DNA from: Bacillota bacterium
GTDB lineage: Bacteria > Bacillota > Sulfobacillia > Thermaerobacterales > RSA17
Length of the DNA stretch: 44,971 nt
Assembly: GCA_017577485.1 (NCBI GenBank)
Contig: PKRI01000012.1
Span: 1-44,971, forward strand
Reading direction: 5' to 3'
Shown here: positions 9,043-17,065 of the stretch, piece by piece
Layout of the letters: the number at the start of each line of letters is the position of its first letter
Position numbering within the stretch: the stretch's first letter is position 1
Position numbers and translations under genes: made by a program
The notes under the pieces: model-generated
What the model saw: the letters and a program-made list of their open reading frames with translations, nothing else
Told to the model about the DNA's origin: nothing
The model's database searches: none

Positions 9043-10410
9043 TCAACGGCTGCTCACCGGGCCGGGCGGTTGGGCGGCCGCCGCCGTGCCGGAGGCGGCC
9101 AGGTGCTGCCGGATGAAGGCGTCCAGCGCCTGCAGCGCCCGCCGGCTGAGGTGCAGCTTTCGCTGGCGCGGGTCGCGAATCCTGTGCTCCGGCGGCGGCA
9201 GCAGGCCGAAGGTGATGTTCATGGGCTGGAAATGGTCCGGGTTGGCGCTGGTGATGTACCGGCACAGGGAGCCGATGGCGGTCTCGGCCGGCAGTTCCAG
9301 CGGCTCCTCCCCCCGGACCAGGCGGGCGGCGTTGATCCCGGCCAGGATGCCGGTGGCGGCCGACTCCACGTAGCCCTCGACGCCCGTGATCTGACCGGCG
9401 AAGAAAACGTCCGGCCGCCGCCGGGTCTGCAGCGTGGGCCGCAGGATCCTGGGCGACTTGATGAAGGTGTTCCGGTGCATGACGCCGTACCGCACGAACT
9501 CCGCCTGCTCCAGGCCGGGGATCATGCGGAAGACCCGCTTCTGCTCGCCCCAGCGCAGGCTCGTCTGAAAACCTACCATGTTATATAGCGTCGCTGCGGC
9601 ATCGTCCTGGCGAAGCTGGACCACGGCGTAGGGCTCGCGGCCGGTCCTGGGGTCCTTGAGCCCCACCGGCTTCAGCGGTCCATAGCGCAGCACGTCGGGT
9701 CCCCGCCGGGCCATCTCCTCGATGGGCAGGCACCCCTCGAAGAAGGGCGCGTCCTTCTCGAAGTCGTGGGGCTCGGCGCGCTCGGCGCTGACCAGCGCCT
9801 GCCAGAAGCGCTCGTATTCCTCACGGGTCATGGGGCAGTTCAGGTAGTCGCCGTCTCCGGCGCCGTACCGGGAAGCACGGAACACCTTGCTGTGGTCGAT
9901 GCTGTCGACGGTGACGATGGGCGCCGCCGCGTCGTAGAACGCCAGGTACTCCTCCCCGGTGAAGCGGGCGATGGCCTCCGACAGCGCCTCGGAGGTCAGG
10001 GGTCCGGTGGCGATGATCACCGGTCCTTCGTCGGGGATGTGGCGGACCTCCTGGCGGACGATCTCGATCAGCGGGTGCTCGGCGATGGCCCGGGTCACCG
10101 CCGCCGCGAAGCCCTCGCGGTCCACGGCCAGGGCCTTGCCCGCCGGCACCGCGTGGGCCCGTGCCTCCCGCATGATCAGGGAGCCCAGCCGCTCCATCTC
10201 GGCCTTCAGCAGGCCGGGCGCGTGCTCCAGGCCGTCGCCCCGCAGGGAGTTGGTGCATACCAGTTCCGCCAGGCGGTCGGTGCGGTGGACCGGCGTGCCG
10301 CGGACCGGCCGCATCTCGTAAAGGCGGACCGGGACGCCCATCTGCGCCGCCTGCCAGGCGGCGTCGCTGCCGGCCAGACCGCCGCCGATGACGGTTACGA
10401 ACGGCTTCAT
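9043..10410 (-). CDS. trmFO: Folate-dependent tRNA m5U54 methyltransferase TrmFO
   Basis: TrmFO (Gid) is an FAD enzyme that methylates U54 in the T-loop of tRNA using methylene-tetrahydrofolate. About 455 residues. Visible are the FAD-binding VIGGGLAGSDAAWQ near the N-terminus, the conserved LVCTNSLRGDGLEHAPGLLK, and SAATGILAGINAARL near the C-terminus. I place the start at ATG 10410 (MKPFVTVIGGG), the usual family N-terminus. ATG 10416 is possible. It follows topA by 31 nt. It carries a short Ala/Pro-rich C-terminal extension. Confidence 0.95.
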   Translation of the reverse strand: MKPFVTVIGGGLAGSDAAWQAAQMGVPVRLYEMRPVRGTPVHRTDRLAELVCTNSLRGDGLEHAPGLLKAEMERLGSLIMREARAHAVPAGKALAVDREGFAAAVTRAIAEHPLIEIVRQEVRHIPDEGPVIIATGPLTSEALSEAIARFTGEEYLAFYDAAAPIVTVDSIDHSKVFRASRYGAGDGDYLNCPMTREEYERFWQALVSAERAEPHDFEKDAPFFEGCLPIEEMARRGPDVLRYGPLKPVGLKDPRTGREPYAVVQLRQDDAAATLYNMVGFQTSLRWGEQKRVFRMIPGLEQAEFVRYGVMHRNTFIKSPRILRPTLQTRRRPDVFFAGQITGVEGYVESAATGILAGINAARLVRGEEPLELPAETAIGSLCRYITSANPDHFQPMNITFGLLPPPEHRIRDPRQRKLHLSRRALQALDAFIRQHLAASGTAAAAQPPGPVSSR

Positions 10411-10441
10411 GCCCATCCCGCCCCGCCGCTGAACCCGGGCA

Positions 10442-12715
10442 TCACTGGACATCAGCCGGCTGCCGCTCGCCGGCGCGGACGACGCGACCGGCCGCCTCCA
10501 CCATCTCGCGCTCGGCGGCGCTGGGCTGCCGGCGCCGCCGGCCCTGAGCGCGGGCCGCCGCGGTGCCGTCGCCGCTAGCCTCGGCAGGCGGCGGCGCGTC
10601 CTCGGTGTGCCCGCAGGACTGGCGGCTGCACTGCAGGTACGTCCCCCGCCCCCGCGCCCTGCGTTCCACCATGAAGGCGCCGCAGCGGGGACAGGCGTGG
10701 GATGTGGGCGGGTACCAGGACACGAACTGGCAGTTGGGATAGCGGGCGCACCCGTAGAAGGTGCGGCCCTTGCGGCTCCGCCGCACCACCACCTCGCCGC
10801 CGCACTCGGGGCAGGCGGCGCCCGTCTTCTCCAGCAGCGGCTTGGTGAAGCGGCATTCCGGGTAGCCGGGGCAGGCCAGGAACCGCCCGTACCGGCCCTG
10901 CTTGATCACCAGCCTGCGGCCGCACTGCTCGCACACCTCGTCGGTTTCCTCGGCGGCCAGGTGGACCCGCCCGGCCTCCTGCTCGGCCCGGGCCAGCATG
11001 GGCTCGAAGCCCTCGTAGAATTCCTTCAAGACCTCGCGCCACGGCCGCTGCCCTTCTTCGATGCGGTCCAGTTCCTCTTCCATGCGGGCCGTGAAGTCGA
11101 TGTCGACGATGTCCGGGAAATGTTCCTTCAAAAGCTCGGTGACGGCCATACCCAGTTCGGTGGGCTTGAAGCGCCCGTTCTCCCGGGTCACGTAGCCCCG
11201 TTCCTGGATGGTTTCGATGATGGGCGCGTAGGTGCTGGGACGGCCGATGCCGTGTTCCTCCAGGGCCTTGACCAGCATGGCCTCGGAATAGCGGGGCGGC
11301 GGCTGCGTGAAGTGCTGCCGCGGGACCAGGTCGTGGAGTTCCAGGACCTGGTCCACCTCCAGCGGCGGCAGGGCACCGTCCTCGTCGTGCTCCTCGTCGT
11401 CGCGGCCCTCGATGTAGACCACCGTGAAGCCGGCGAAGCGCAGCGTCGACCCGCTGGCCCGGAACAGGTGGCCGCCGGCCCGGATGTCGGCGGTGACGGT
11501 GTCATACACGGCGGGGCTCATCTGGCTGGCCATGAAACGCTCCCAGATCAGCCGGTAGAGCCGGTACTGGTCGGGCGTCAGGTCGTCTTTGATCTGATCG
11601 GGCAGCCGGCTGACCGACGTGGGCCGGATCGCCTCGTGGGCGTCTTGGGCGCCTTCCCGCTGCTTGCCGAAGGTCTTGGGCGCCGAGTAGGCCTCACCGT
11701 ACCGGCCGCGGATCAATTCGGCCGCCTCGGCCACCGCCTGGGGGGACACGCGGGTGGAATCGGTGCGCATGTAGGTGATGAGACCCACGGTGCCCTCACC
11801 GCTGATCTCCAGCCCCTCGTACAGCTGCTGCGCGGTGCGCATGGTCCGGCGGGCGGTGAAGCCCAGCTTGCGGGCCGCCTCCTGCTGCAGGGTGCTGGTG
11901 GTGAAAGGCGGCGCCGGGTTCCGCCGGCGCTCGCGCCGGCGGACGTCGACGACACGGTAGGAAGCGCCCGCCAAGCCGGCCAGCAGCCGCTCCATGTCTT
12001 CCTTCGACCGGATGGGCCGGCGGTCGCCGCCCTGGGACTCGCCTGCCTCAGGATCCGCTTCCCCGACCTGGTCGACCGGCCCGTGATAGCGGGCCTCGAA
12101 GCGGGCGTCTTCTCCCACCGGCGACAGCACGGCGGTCAGCGTCCAGTACTCTTCGGGCTGGAAGGCCTGGATCTCGGCTTCCCGATCGCAGATCAGGCGG
12201 ACGGCCACCGACTGCACCCGGCCGGCGCTGAGCCCCCGGCGCACCTTACGCCACAGGAAGGGGCTCAACTTGTACCCCACGATGCGGTCCAGGATGCGGC
12301 GGGACTGCTGGGCGTCCACCAGCCGCCGGTCAATGACCCGGGGCTGCTCCACGCCGCTTCTGACCGCGTCGCGGGTGATCTCGCGGAAGACGATGCGGTT
12401 GGGCTCATCCGGCGGCAGGTCCAGGGCTTCCATCAGGTGCCAGGCGATGGCCTCGCCCTCGCGGTCCGGGTCGGTGGCCAGCAGCACCCGGTCGAACTTC
12501 TTCGCCTCCTGCCGCAGGCGGTTGACCACCTGCCCCTTGCCGCGGATGGTGATGTACCTGGGTTCGAAACCGTTCTCGATGTCGACGCCGAACTGGCTCT
12601 TGGGCAGGTCGCGGATATGGCCCATGGACGCCTGGACCTTGTAGCGGCGTCCCAGAAAGCGCTCGATGGTTTTGGCCTTGGCCGGCGACTCGACGATGAT
12701 CAGGGTCCGACCCAA
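10442..12715 (-). CDS. topA: DNA topoisomerase I
   Basis: Type IA topoisomerase that relaxes negative supercoils. It is 757 residues. Toprim motif TLIIVESPAKAKTI at the N-terminus, DPDREGEAIAWH, and active-site Tyr315 in GLITYMRTDSTR. Three C-terminal C4 zinc modules start with CEQCGRRLVIKQGRYGRFLA, CPECGGEVVVRRSRKGRTFY and CPRCGAFMVE. TTG 12715 is supported by AGGAGGAG 4-5 nt upstream, overlapping the end of dprA's neighbourhood by coupling distance (11 nt). A basic tail after the last zinc module is lineage-variable. Confidence 0.97.
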   Translation of the reverse strand: MGRTLIIVESPAKAKTIERFLGRRYKVQASMGHIRDLPKSQFGVDIENGFEPRYITIRGKGQVVNRLRQEAKKFDRVLLATDPDREGEAIAWHLMEALDLPPDEPNRIVFREITRDAVRSGVEQPRVIDRRLVDAQQSRRILDRIVGYKLSPFLWRKVRRGLSAGRVQSVAVRLICDREAEIQAFQPEEYWTLTAVLSPVGEDARFEARYHGPVDQVGEADPEAGESQGGDRRPIRSKEDMERLLAGLAGASYRVVDVRRRERRRNPAPPFTTSTLQQEAARKLGFTARRTMRTAQQLYEGLEISGEGTVGLITYMRTDSTRVSPQAVAEAAELIRGRYGEAYSAPKTFGKQREGAQDAHEAIRPTSVSRLPDQIKDDLTPDQYRLYRLIWERFMASQMSPAVYDTVTADIRAGGHLFRASGSTLRFAGFTVVYIEGRDDEEHDEDGALPPLEVDQVLELHDLVPRQHFTQPPPRYSEAMLVKALEEHGIGRPSTYAPIIETIQERGYVTRENGRFKPTELGMAVTELLKEHFPDIVDIDFTARMEEELDRIEEGQRPWREVLKEFYEGFEPMLARAEQEAGRVHLAAEETDEVCEQCGRRLVIKQGRYGRFLACPGYPECRFTKPLLEKTGAACPECGGEVVVRRSRKGRTFYGCARYPNCQFVSWYPPTSHACPRCGAFMVERRARGRGTYLQCSRQSCGHTEDAPPPAEASGDGTAAARAQGRRRRQPSAAEREMVEAAGRVVRAGERQPADVQ

Positions 12716-12726
12716 GGGTCTCCTCC

Positions 12727-13851
12727 TCAAACCCGTCGAGAGGTTGGAGCGGTGATGCCGGCCTGGACCCGCCACGCGCTGCCGCCCTGCCGGACGCAGA
12801 GGCCCCGCAGTTCAAGGGCCGTTAACGCGATGACGGCCCGCGCTGGGGGCAGGCCGGACCGACGAACGATGGTCTCGACGCTGACCGGCCGGTCAACGTC
12901 GAGCACAGCATATACGACGCTTTCCAAACCCGTCAAGGAACGCGCCTCGCCGCCGCCGGTCCCGGCGCCGCCGGGCGCCGCCTGGAGCCCGGCTTCGACG
13001 GCCACGTCGACCGGGTCGATCACGCACGCGGCGCCCTCCCGCAGCAGCGAGAGGCAGCCCTGGAAGGTCTCGGCTTCAATGGTGCCGGGCACCGCCATCA
13101 CCCGGCGGTCCAGTTCCAGGGCCCGCTCGGCGGTGATCAGCGCCCCGCTGCCCAGGGGCGCCTCCACCACCACGGTCACCGCGGCCAGGGCGGCCATCAG
13201 CCGGTTGCGGGCGTGGAAGCGGCCCCGCTCCGGCACCGTGCCGGGCGGGTACTCGCTGACCACCAGGCCGCGGTCCACGATCTCTTCGTATAATGCCCGG
13301 TTGCAGCGCGGGATCGACCGCTCCACGCCCCCGGCCAGCACCGCCACCGTGGCGCCGCCCGCCTCCAGGGCGCCCTGGTGGGCACAGGAATCGATGCCCA
13401 TGGCCAAGCCGCTGACCACGACGCCGCCCGCCCTCGCGACCGCCGCGGCGATGCGCCCGGCGGTGCGGCGCCCGTAGGGCGTGGCCCGGCGAGTCCCCAC
13501 CACCGTCACCAGGCGCCCCTGCAGCAGCGCCGGGTTGCCCCGGGCGTAGAGCACCACGGGCGGCGACTTGAGATCCTCCAGGCCCACGGGGAACGCGGCG
13601 TCGCCCGGGACCAGGACGGTGACGCCGTGGCGCCGGCAGGCCTCGCGGATCCGCTGCGGCGCATCAGGCCGGTAGCGGGCCCGCCAGGACTCCACCGCTG
13701 CCGGCGCCGCGCCGGTCTCTGCCCAGGCGCCGGGGCCGGCCGTCCACACCGCCCGCCACGACCCAAACCGCTCCTTCAGCGCCCGCAGCCGCCTCGGGCC
13801 CACCTCCAGGGCGGCACAGGCGGCGGCGTACCAGCGCTCCTGGTCGTCCAC
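12727..13851 (-). CDS. dprA: DNA-processing protein DprA
   Basis: DprA (Smf) loads RecA on incoming single-stranded DNA in natural transformation. It is 374 residues from GTG 13851, with GGGAGGG 6 nt upstream. A helix-hairpin-helix-like N-terminal part leads to the Rossmann domain: VVGTRRATPYGRRTAGRIA, VSGLAMGIDSCAHQGALEAG, GGVERSIPRCN, SEYPPGT and RNRLMAALA. A C-terminal winged helix (SLTGLESVVYAVLDVDRPVS) follows. It heads the dprA-topA-trmFO-xerC-hslV-hslU run. A sigma-H-like promoter may lie just upstream. Confidence 0.96.
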   Translation of the reverse strand: MDDQERWYAAACAALEVGPRRLRALKERFGSWRAVWTAGPGAWAETGAAPAAVESWRARYRPDAPQRIREACRRHGVTVLVPGDAAFPVGLEDLKSPPVVLYARGNPALLQGRLVTVVGTRRATPYGRRTAGRIAAAVARAGGVVVSGLAMGIDSCAHQGALEAGGATVAVLAGGVERSIPRCNRALYEEIVDRGLVVSEYPPGTVPERGRFHARNRLMAALAAVTVVVEAPLGSGALITAERALELDRRVMAVPGTIEAETFQGCLSLLREGAACVIDPVDVAVEAGLQAAPGGAGTGGGEARSLTGLESVVYAVLDVDRPVSVETIVRRSGLPPARAVIALTALELRGLCVRQGGSAWRVQAGITAPTSRRV

Positions 13852-13872
13852 CCCGTTCCCTCCCGGAGGTGA

Positions 13873-13897
13873 GTTCGCCAGGAGAAAGGTAATTCCT
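13873..13897 (-). promoter_or_regulatory. Possible sigma-H-like promoter upstream of dprA
   Basis: AGGAATT (13891-13897) and GAAC (13873-13876) on the minus strand are 14 nt apart. This is the same -35 and spacing as the candidate upstream of the flagellar riboswitch, with one mismatch from GAAT. It would start transcription about 10 nt before the dprA Shine-Dalgarno. Short and weak as evidence on its own. Confidence 0.3.
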
Positions 13898-13907
13898 TCC
13901 AGTTCCT

Positions 13908-15725
13908 TCAGCGGAGAGCTGCCGCCGGCGCCCCACCCTGCCGGTATTCGGCCAGCAGCGACCAGACGTCGGCCTCTTCGAAGCCCACCCGCCACAGGGC
14001 GACGCCGGCCAGGTCCCGGGAACGGGCCAGGCGCAGCTTGGCGCGCAGGCTGTGGGCGTTCTCGTAATAGGCCACGTGGTCCACGCCACCGGCCCGGTAA
14101 TGGAAGAACGGCACCTGGTCCACGTCATCCCAGCGGATCTGGGCGCCGTGGGCGGCGGCCAGGCGCGGCGCCTGGCGGGCCGTGACGGCGCGCCCGTGCC
14201 CGCCGGAGGGCCAGATGTAGCCGTAGGCGGCGGTCCCCAGCAGGATGCGCTCGCGGGGGATCACGCGGGCGGCGTAGCCCGCCACCCGTTCCACCCAGGA
14301 GAGTCCTGCCACCGGACCCGGTGAGCCGCCCGCCCAGTGCTGGTCGTAGGCCATCACCACCACGTAGTCGGCAGCGCGTCCCAGGGCGCGGTAATCGAAG
14401 GCGCCCGACCAGGCGTCGGCCGGGTCTTCGCCGGTTTTGGCCGGCACGGCCACCAGCAGCAGGGCGCCGCGGGCGTGCAGGACCTCGGCCAACCGGGACA
14501 CGAAGGCCGTCAGGGCCTGCCGGTCGCCGGGCGGGACGTTCTCCAGGTCCAGGTTGATGCCGGCGTACCCGTGGCGGTCCACCAGGCCCGCCATCTCAGC
14601 GGCCGCCCGTTCCACCGCCTCCGGCGTGTTGAGCAGTTGGTGGACCAGGCTGCGGTCGAAGCCGGAGCCCAGGTCGTTCTGGACCACCGCCACCACGGGT
14701 ACGCCGGCCTGCCGCGCCTGGGCCAGCAGCGCCTGGTCGGGCCGGCCCAGCACGCGGCCGTCGGCGGCGACGGCGAAACCCACCTGGGCAACCATGGTGA
14801 CGACGCCGTCCCCCGACCCGGACAGGGAGCGCAGAGCATCCCCGCCGCCGGCGTAGTACCCGAGCACGTAGGGCCCGGTGCCGGGCCGGGAGCCCCCGCC
14901 CACCTCGCCGCCCGCCCCTCGCCCTGCGTCACCTCCCCGCCCGCTTTCCTGCAGCAGGCGGTAAAGCGCCACCGCCAGCTCCGCGCGGGTGGCCGGGGCG
15001 CCGGGATCAAAGCGGCCGTCGGGCCGGCCGTGCATCAGGCCCGCCGCCTGCAGGGCGGCCGCGGCCCCGGCGGCCCAGGAGGGGATGGCGGCCCGGTCGG
15101 TGTACTTGGGCTGACCGCCTGCCGGGCGGGGCAGCGCCCGGCCCGCCGCCAGTGCGTAGGCCCGGTCCAGCAGCACCGCCAGTTGGGCACGGGTCAGGAG
15201 CCGCTCGCCCTGGAAGGCCAGGCCGCCTCGGCCGTCGGGCACCCCCTGCAGCAGGGACGCCGCGGCGGCCACCTGGCTCCGGGCCCAGGCCGGGATGCCG
15301 GCGGCGTCGCTGTAGGGAAGCCCTTGGCCGGGCGGCAGGTCCAGGGCGCGGCTCACCATGACGGCGGCCTCCACGCGGCGCAGCGGCCGATCGGGGCGGA
15401 AGGACCCGTCGGGATACCCGGCCACGGCTCCCTGCCGGTAGAGCCGGTCGATGATCGGTTCGGCCCAGTGGCCGGCGGTGTCGGGGAAGACGGCCGCCTG
15501 GGCCGCCTCCGGCACCAGCGCCAGCGCCAGGATCAAGACGGCGGCGGCCAGGATGCGGCGGGCCCAGCCGGCGCGGCCGGCGGAGCCCCGGAACCCGGCC
15601 GAGGGCGCGGGGCCAGGCCGCCGGCGGCCAGGACTGCAGCAACGGCATCGGCAAGGACCGCGGCGAGGGATCAGGGCCGTGCCACCTCCGGGCAGCGCCG
15701 GGCACCGCCGCCCGCGGTGCGGCAC
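13908..15725 (-). CDS. Secreted SLH-domain glycoside hydrolase family 18 protein
   Basis: A predicted cell-surface enzyme of about 605 residues. After an Arg-rich N-terminus comes a signal peptide (RRILAAAVLILALALVPEAA, then QA before AVFPDTAGHW). Three S-layer homology modules follow (VFPDTAGHWAEPIIDRLY; YSDAAGIPAWARSQVAAAAS; KYTDRAAIPSWAAGAAAALQ), then a GH18 barrel of the YaaH/SleL type starting YVLGYYAGGGD. The catalytic strand reads YAGINLDLENV, with the expected final Glu. Family members cleave cortex or wall N-acetylglucosamine linkages; anchoring to wall polymer by SLH is inference. The start is uncertain: GTG 15725 opens the frame, but a CTG near 15679 lies behind a better GGAGGTGG. 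It stops 56 nt before dprA. Confidence 0.88.
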   Translation of the reverse strand: MPHRGRRCPALPGGGTALIPRRGPCRCRCCSPGRRRPGPAPSAGFRGSAGRAGWARRILAAAVLILALALVPEAAQAAVFPDTAGHWAEPIIDRLYRQGAVAGYPDGSFRPDRPLRRVEAAVMVSRALDLPPGQGLPYSDAAGIPAWARSQVAAAASLLQGVPDGRGGLAFQGERLLTRAQLAVLLDRAYALAAGRALPRPAGGQPKYTDRAAIPSWAAGAAAALQAAGLMHGRPDGRFDPGAPATRAELAVALYRLLQESGRGGDAGRGAGGEVGGGSRPGTGPYVLGYYAGGGDALRSLSGSGDGVVTMVAQVGFAVAADGRVLGRPDQALLAQARQAGVPVVAVVQNDLGSGFDRSLVHQLLNTPEAVERAAAEMAGLVDRHGYAGINLDLENVPPGDRQALTAFVSRLAEVLHARGALLLVAVPAKTGEDPADAWSGAFDYRALGRAADYVVVMAYDQHWAGGSPGPVAGLSWVERVAGYAARVIPRERILLGTAAYGYIWPSGGHGRAVTARQAPRLAAAHGAQIRWDDVDQVPFFHYRAGGVDHVAYYENAHSLRAKLRLARSRDLAGVALWRVGFEEADVWSLLAEYRQGGAPAAALR

Positions 15726-15791
15726 GCGCCCGGGCGGCCATGCCCAGCCTACGGCAGCCCTGGTTCTCGGGGGCCAGCGGGACCCCCTTCC

Positions 15792-16952
15792 CTACAGGTC
15801 CGGTGGGTTGATGGAAGAAGAGGCAAAGGATTCCAGCCAGCGGCGCATCAGGGCAGGCATAGGCCGCCGGGCCAGTTCATCCAGGGGGACGCACTCAAGC
15901 TCCTGACCCGCCGGCGCCGGGTGAGGCGCCGCAGCACCGGGCGGCCCGGCATCCGGGCCTTCCGCCGCCAACGCGGCCGCGGGCCCCGCGTTCCCGCCGG
16001 CCCCGGCCGGTTCGAAGCGCCACAACTCCACGTCCCACGTCAGGTGCGAGAAGACCCAGCGGCGGCGCTCCAGCACGCGCCCCGGAACGGCGCCGAAACC
16101 GGCGCGTGCCAGCAGCGCCGCCAGGCGTTCGGCGGCCCCGGGCCCGCGGCCCTCCACCGAGGGCAGTTCCCACAACCCCGCCAGCAGCCCCCGTTCGGGG
16201 CGCCGGCGCAGCACCACGCCCGCGCCGGGCACCACCAGCAGGGCCGCCGCCCGCTCTTCCACCGGAGCTGCCGCCCGCGCCCCGCGGGAGGGGTAGCGCT
16301 CGGGGTCTCCCCTGCGCCATCCCTCGCAGGCCGCCTGCAGCGGGCACGAACCGCACTCCGGCGCCCGCGGCCGGCAGATCACGGCGCCCAGTTCCATCAG
16401 GGCCTGGTTGACGTCGCCGGGGTGGTTGTGGGCCTGCAGCGCCTCCACCGCCCGGGCCAGGGCCTGCCGCACCGGCGCCCGGGTCACGTCACCGGGCTCG
16501 GCCAGCACCCGGGCCATGACGCGGATGACGTTGCCGTCCAGGGCCGGAACCGGGCGGCCGTGGATGATGCTGGCCAGCGCCGCCGCCGTGTAGGGGCCCA
16601 CCCCCGGCAGGCGCCGCAGCTCCGCCGGGTCGGCGGGAACCCGCCCCCCGTGGCGGTCGACGATGGCGCGGGCGGCCGCGTGCAGGTGGCGGGCCCGGCG
16701 GTAGTAGCCCAGCCCTTCCCACGCCGCCAGCACATCCTCCAGGGGAGCGGCGGCCAGGGATTCCAGGGTCGGGAAGCGCTGCAGGAAGCGGTGAAAGTAG
16801 GGGATGACGGTGTCGACGCGGGTCTGCTGCAGCATGAACTCGGAAACCAGCACCGCGTACGGGTCGGGCGAGGTCCGCCAGGGCAGGGCCCGCCCGCAGC
16901 GGCGGTACCAGGCCAGCAGGGAGGACGACGCCTGCTGCCACCGGGCCTCCAT
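15792..16952 (-). CDS. mutY: A/G-specific adenine glycosylase MutY
   Basis: Base-excision enzyme removing adenine opposite 8-oxoguanine. It is 386 residues from ATG 16952, with GGGAGG upstream. Catalytic Glu38 (SEFMLQQTRVD), the HhH motif LPGVGPYTAAALA, catalytic Asp139 (ALDGNVIRV), and a [4Fe-4S] ligand set Cys193-X6-Cys200-X2-Cys203-X5-Cys209. The C-terminal Nudix-like 8-oxoG recognition domain contains VLRRRPERGLLAGLWELPSV. It has its own sigma-A-like promoter and a strong GC hairpin in its leader. It belongs to the accessory block between comM and dprA. Confidence 0.96.
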   Translation of the reverse strand: MEARWQQASSSLLAWYRRCGRALPWRTSPDPYAVLVSEFMLQQTRVDTVIPYFHRFLQRFPTLESLAAAPLEDVLAAWEGLGYYRRARHLHAAARAIVDRHGGRVPADPAELRRLPGVGPYTAAALASIIHGRPVPALDGNVIRVMARVLAEPGDVTRAPVRQALARAVEALQAHNHPGDVNQALMELGAVICRPRAPECGSCPLQAACEGWRRGDPERYPSRGARAAAPVEERAAALLVVPGAGVVLRRRPERGLLAGLWELPSVEGRGPGAAERLAALLARAGFGAVPGRVLERRRWVFSHLTWDVELWRFEPAGAGGNAGPAAALAAEGPDAGPPGAAAPHPAPAGQELECVPLDELARRPMPALMRRWLESFASSSINPPDL

Positions 16953-16978
16953 CCCCGCCCACCTCCCGACCGGCGGCG

Positions 16979-17007
16979 GCCCCCGGCCGCAGGGCGCGGC
17001 CGGGGGC
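16979..17007 (-). terminator. Strong GC hairpin in the mutY leader
   Basis: GCCCCCGGCCGC, 5-nt loop, GCGGCCGGGGGC: a perfect 12-bp inverted repeat. It lies after the stop of the solute-binding-protein gene and also downstream of the mutY promoter. It has no U-run, so it may be a leaky terminator for the upstream transcript or a leader structure of mutY. Confidence 0.45.
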
Positions 17008-17020
17008 AAGACCGCCACCG

Positions 17021-17050
17021 AGTCTAGCAGAGGCGCAGGCCGGCGGTCAA
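17021..17050 (-). promoter_or_regulatory. Sigma-A-like promoter for mutY
   Basis: Minus strand TTGACC (17045-17050), 18-nt spacer, TAGACT (17021-17026), preceded by TGC as an extended -10. The predicted start near 17014 lies just before the 12-bp GC hairpin and about 60 nt before the mutY ATG. Confidence 0.6.
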
Positions 17051-17065
17051 CGCGGCAGCGGACCC

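Noticed and set aside
10607..13477. 956-codon plus-strand open frame opposite topA and dprA
   Set aside because: High GC removes stops from the antisense frame. The composition (His/Gly/Gln/Val-rich) is that of an antisense shadow, with no domain.
14337..17027. 896-codon plus-strand open frame opposite the GH18 and mutY genes
   Set aside because: Antisense shadow for the same reason; it crosses two real genes and their intergenic region.
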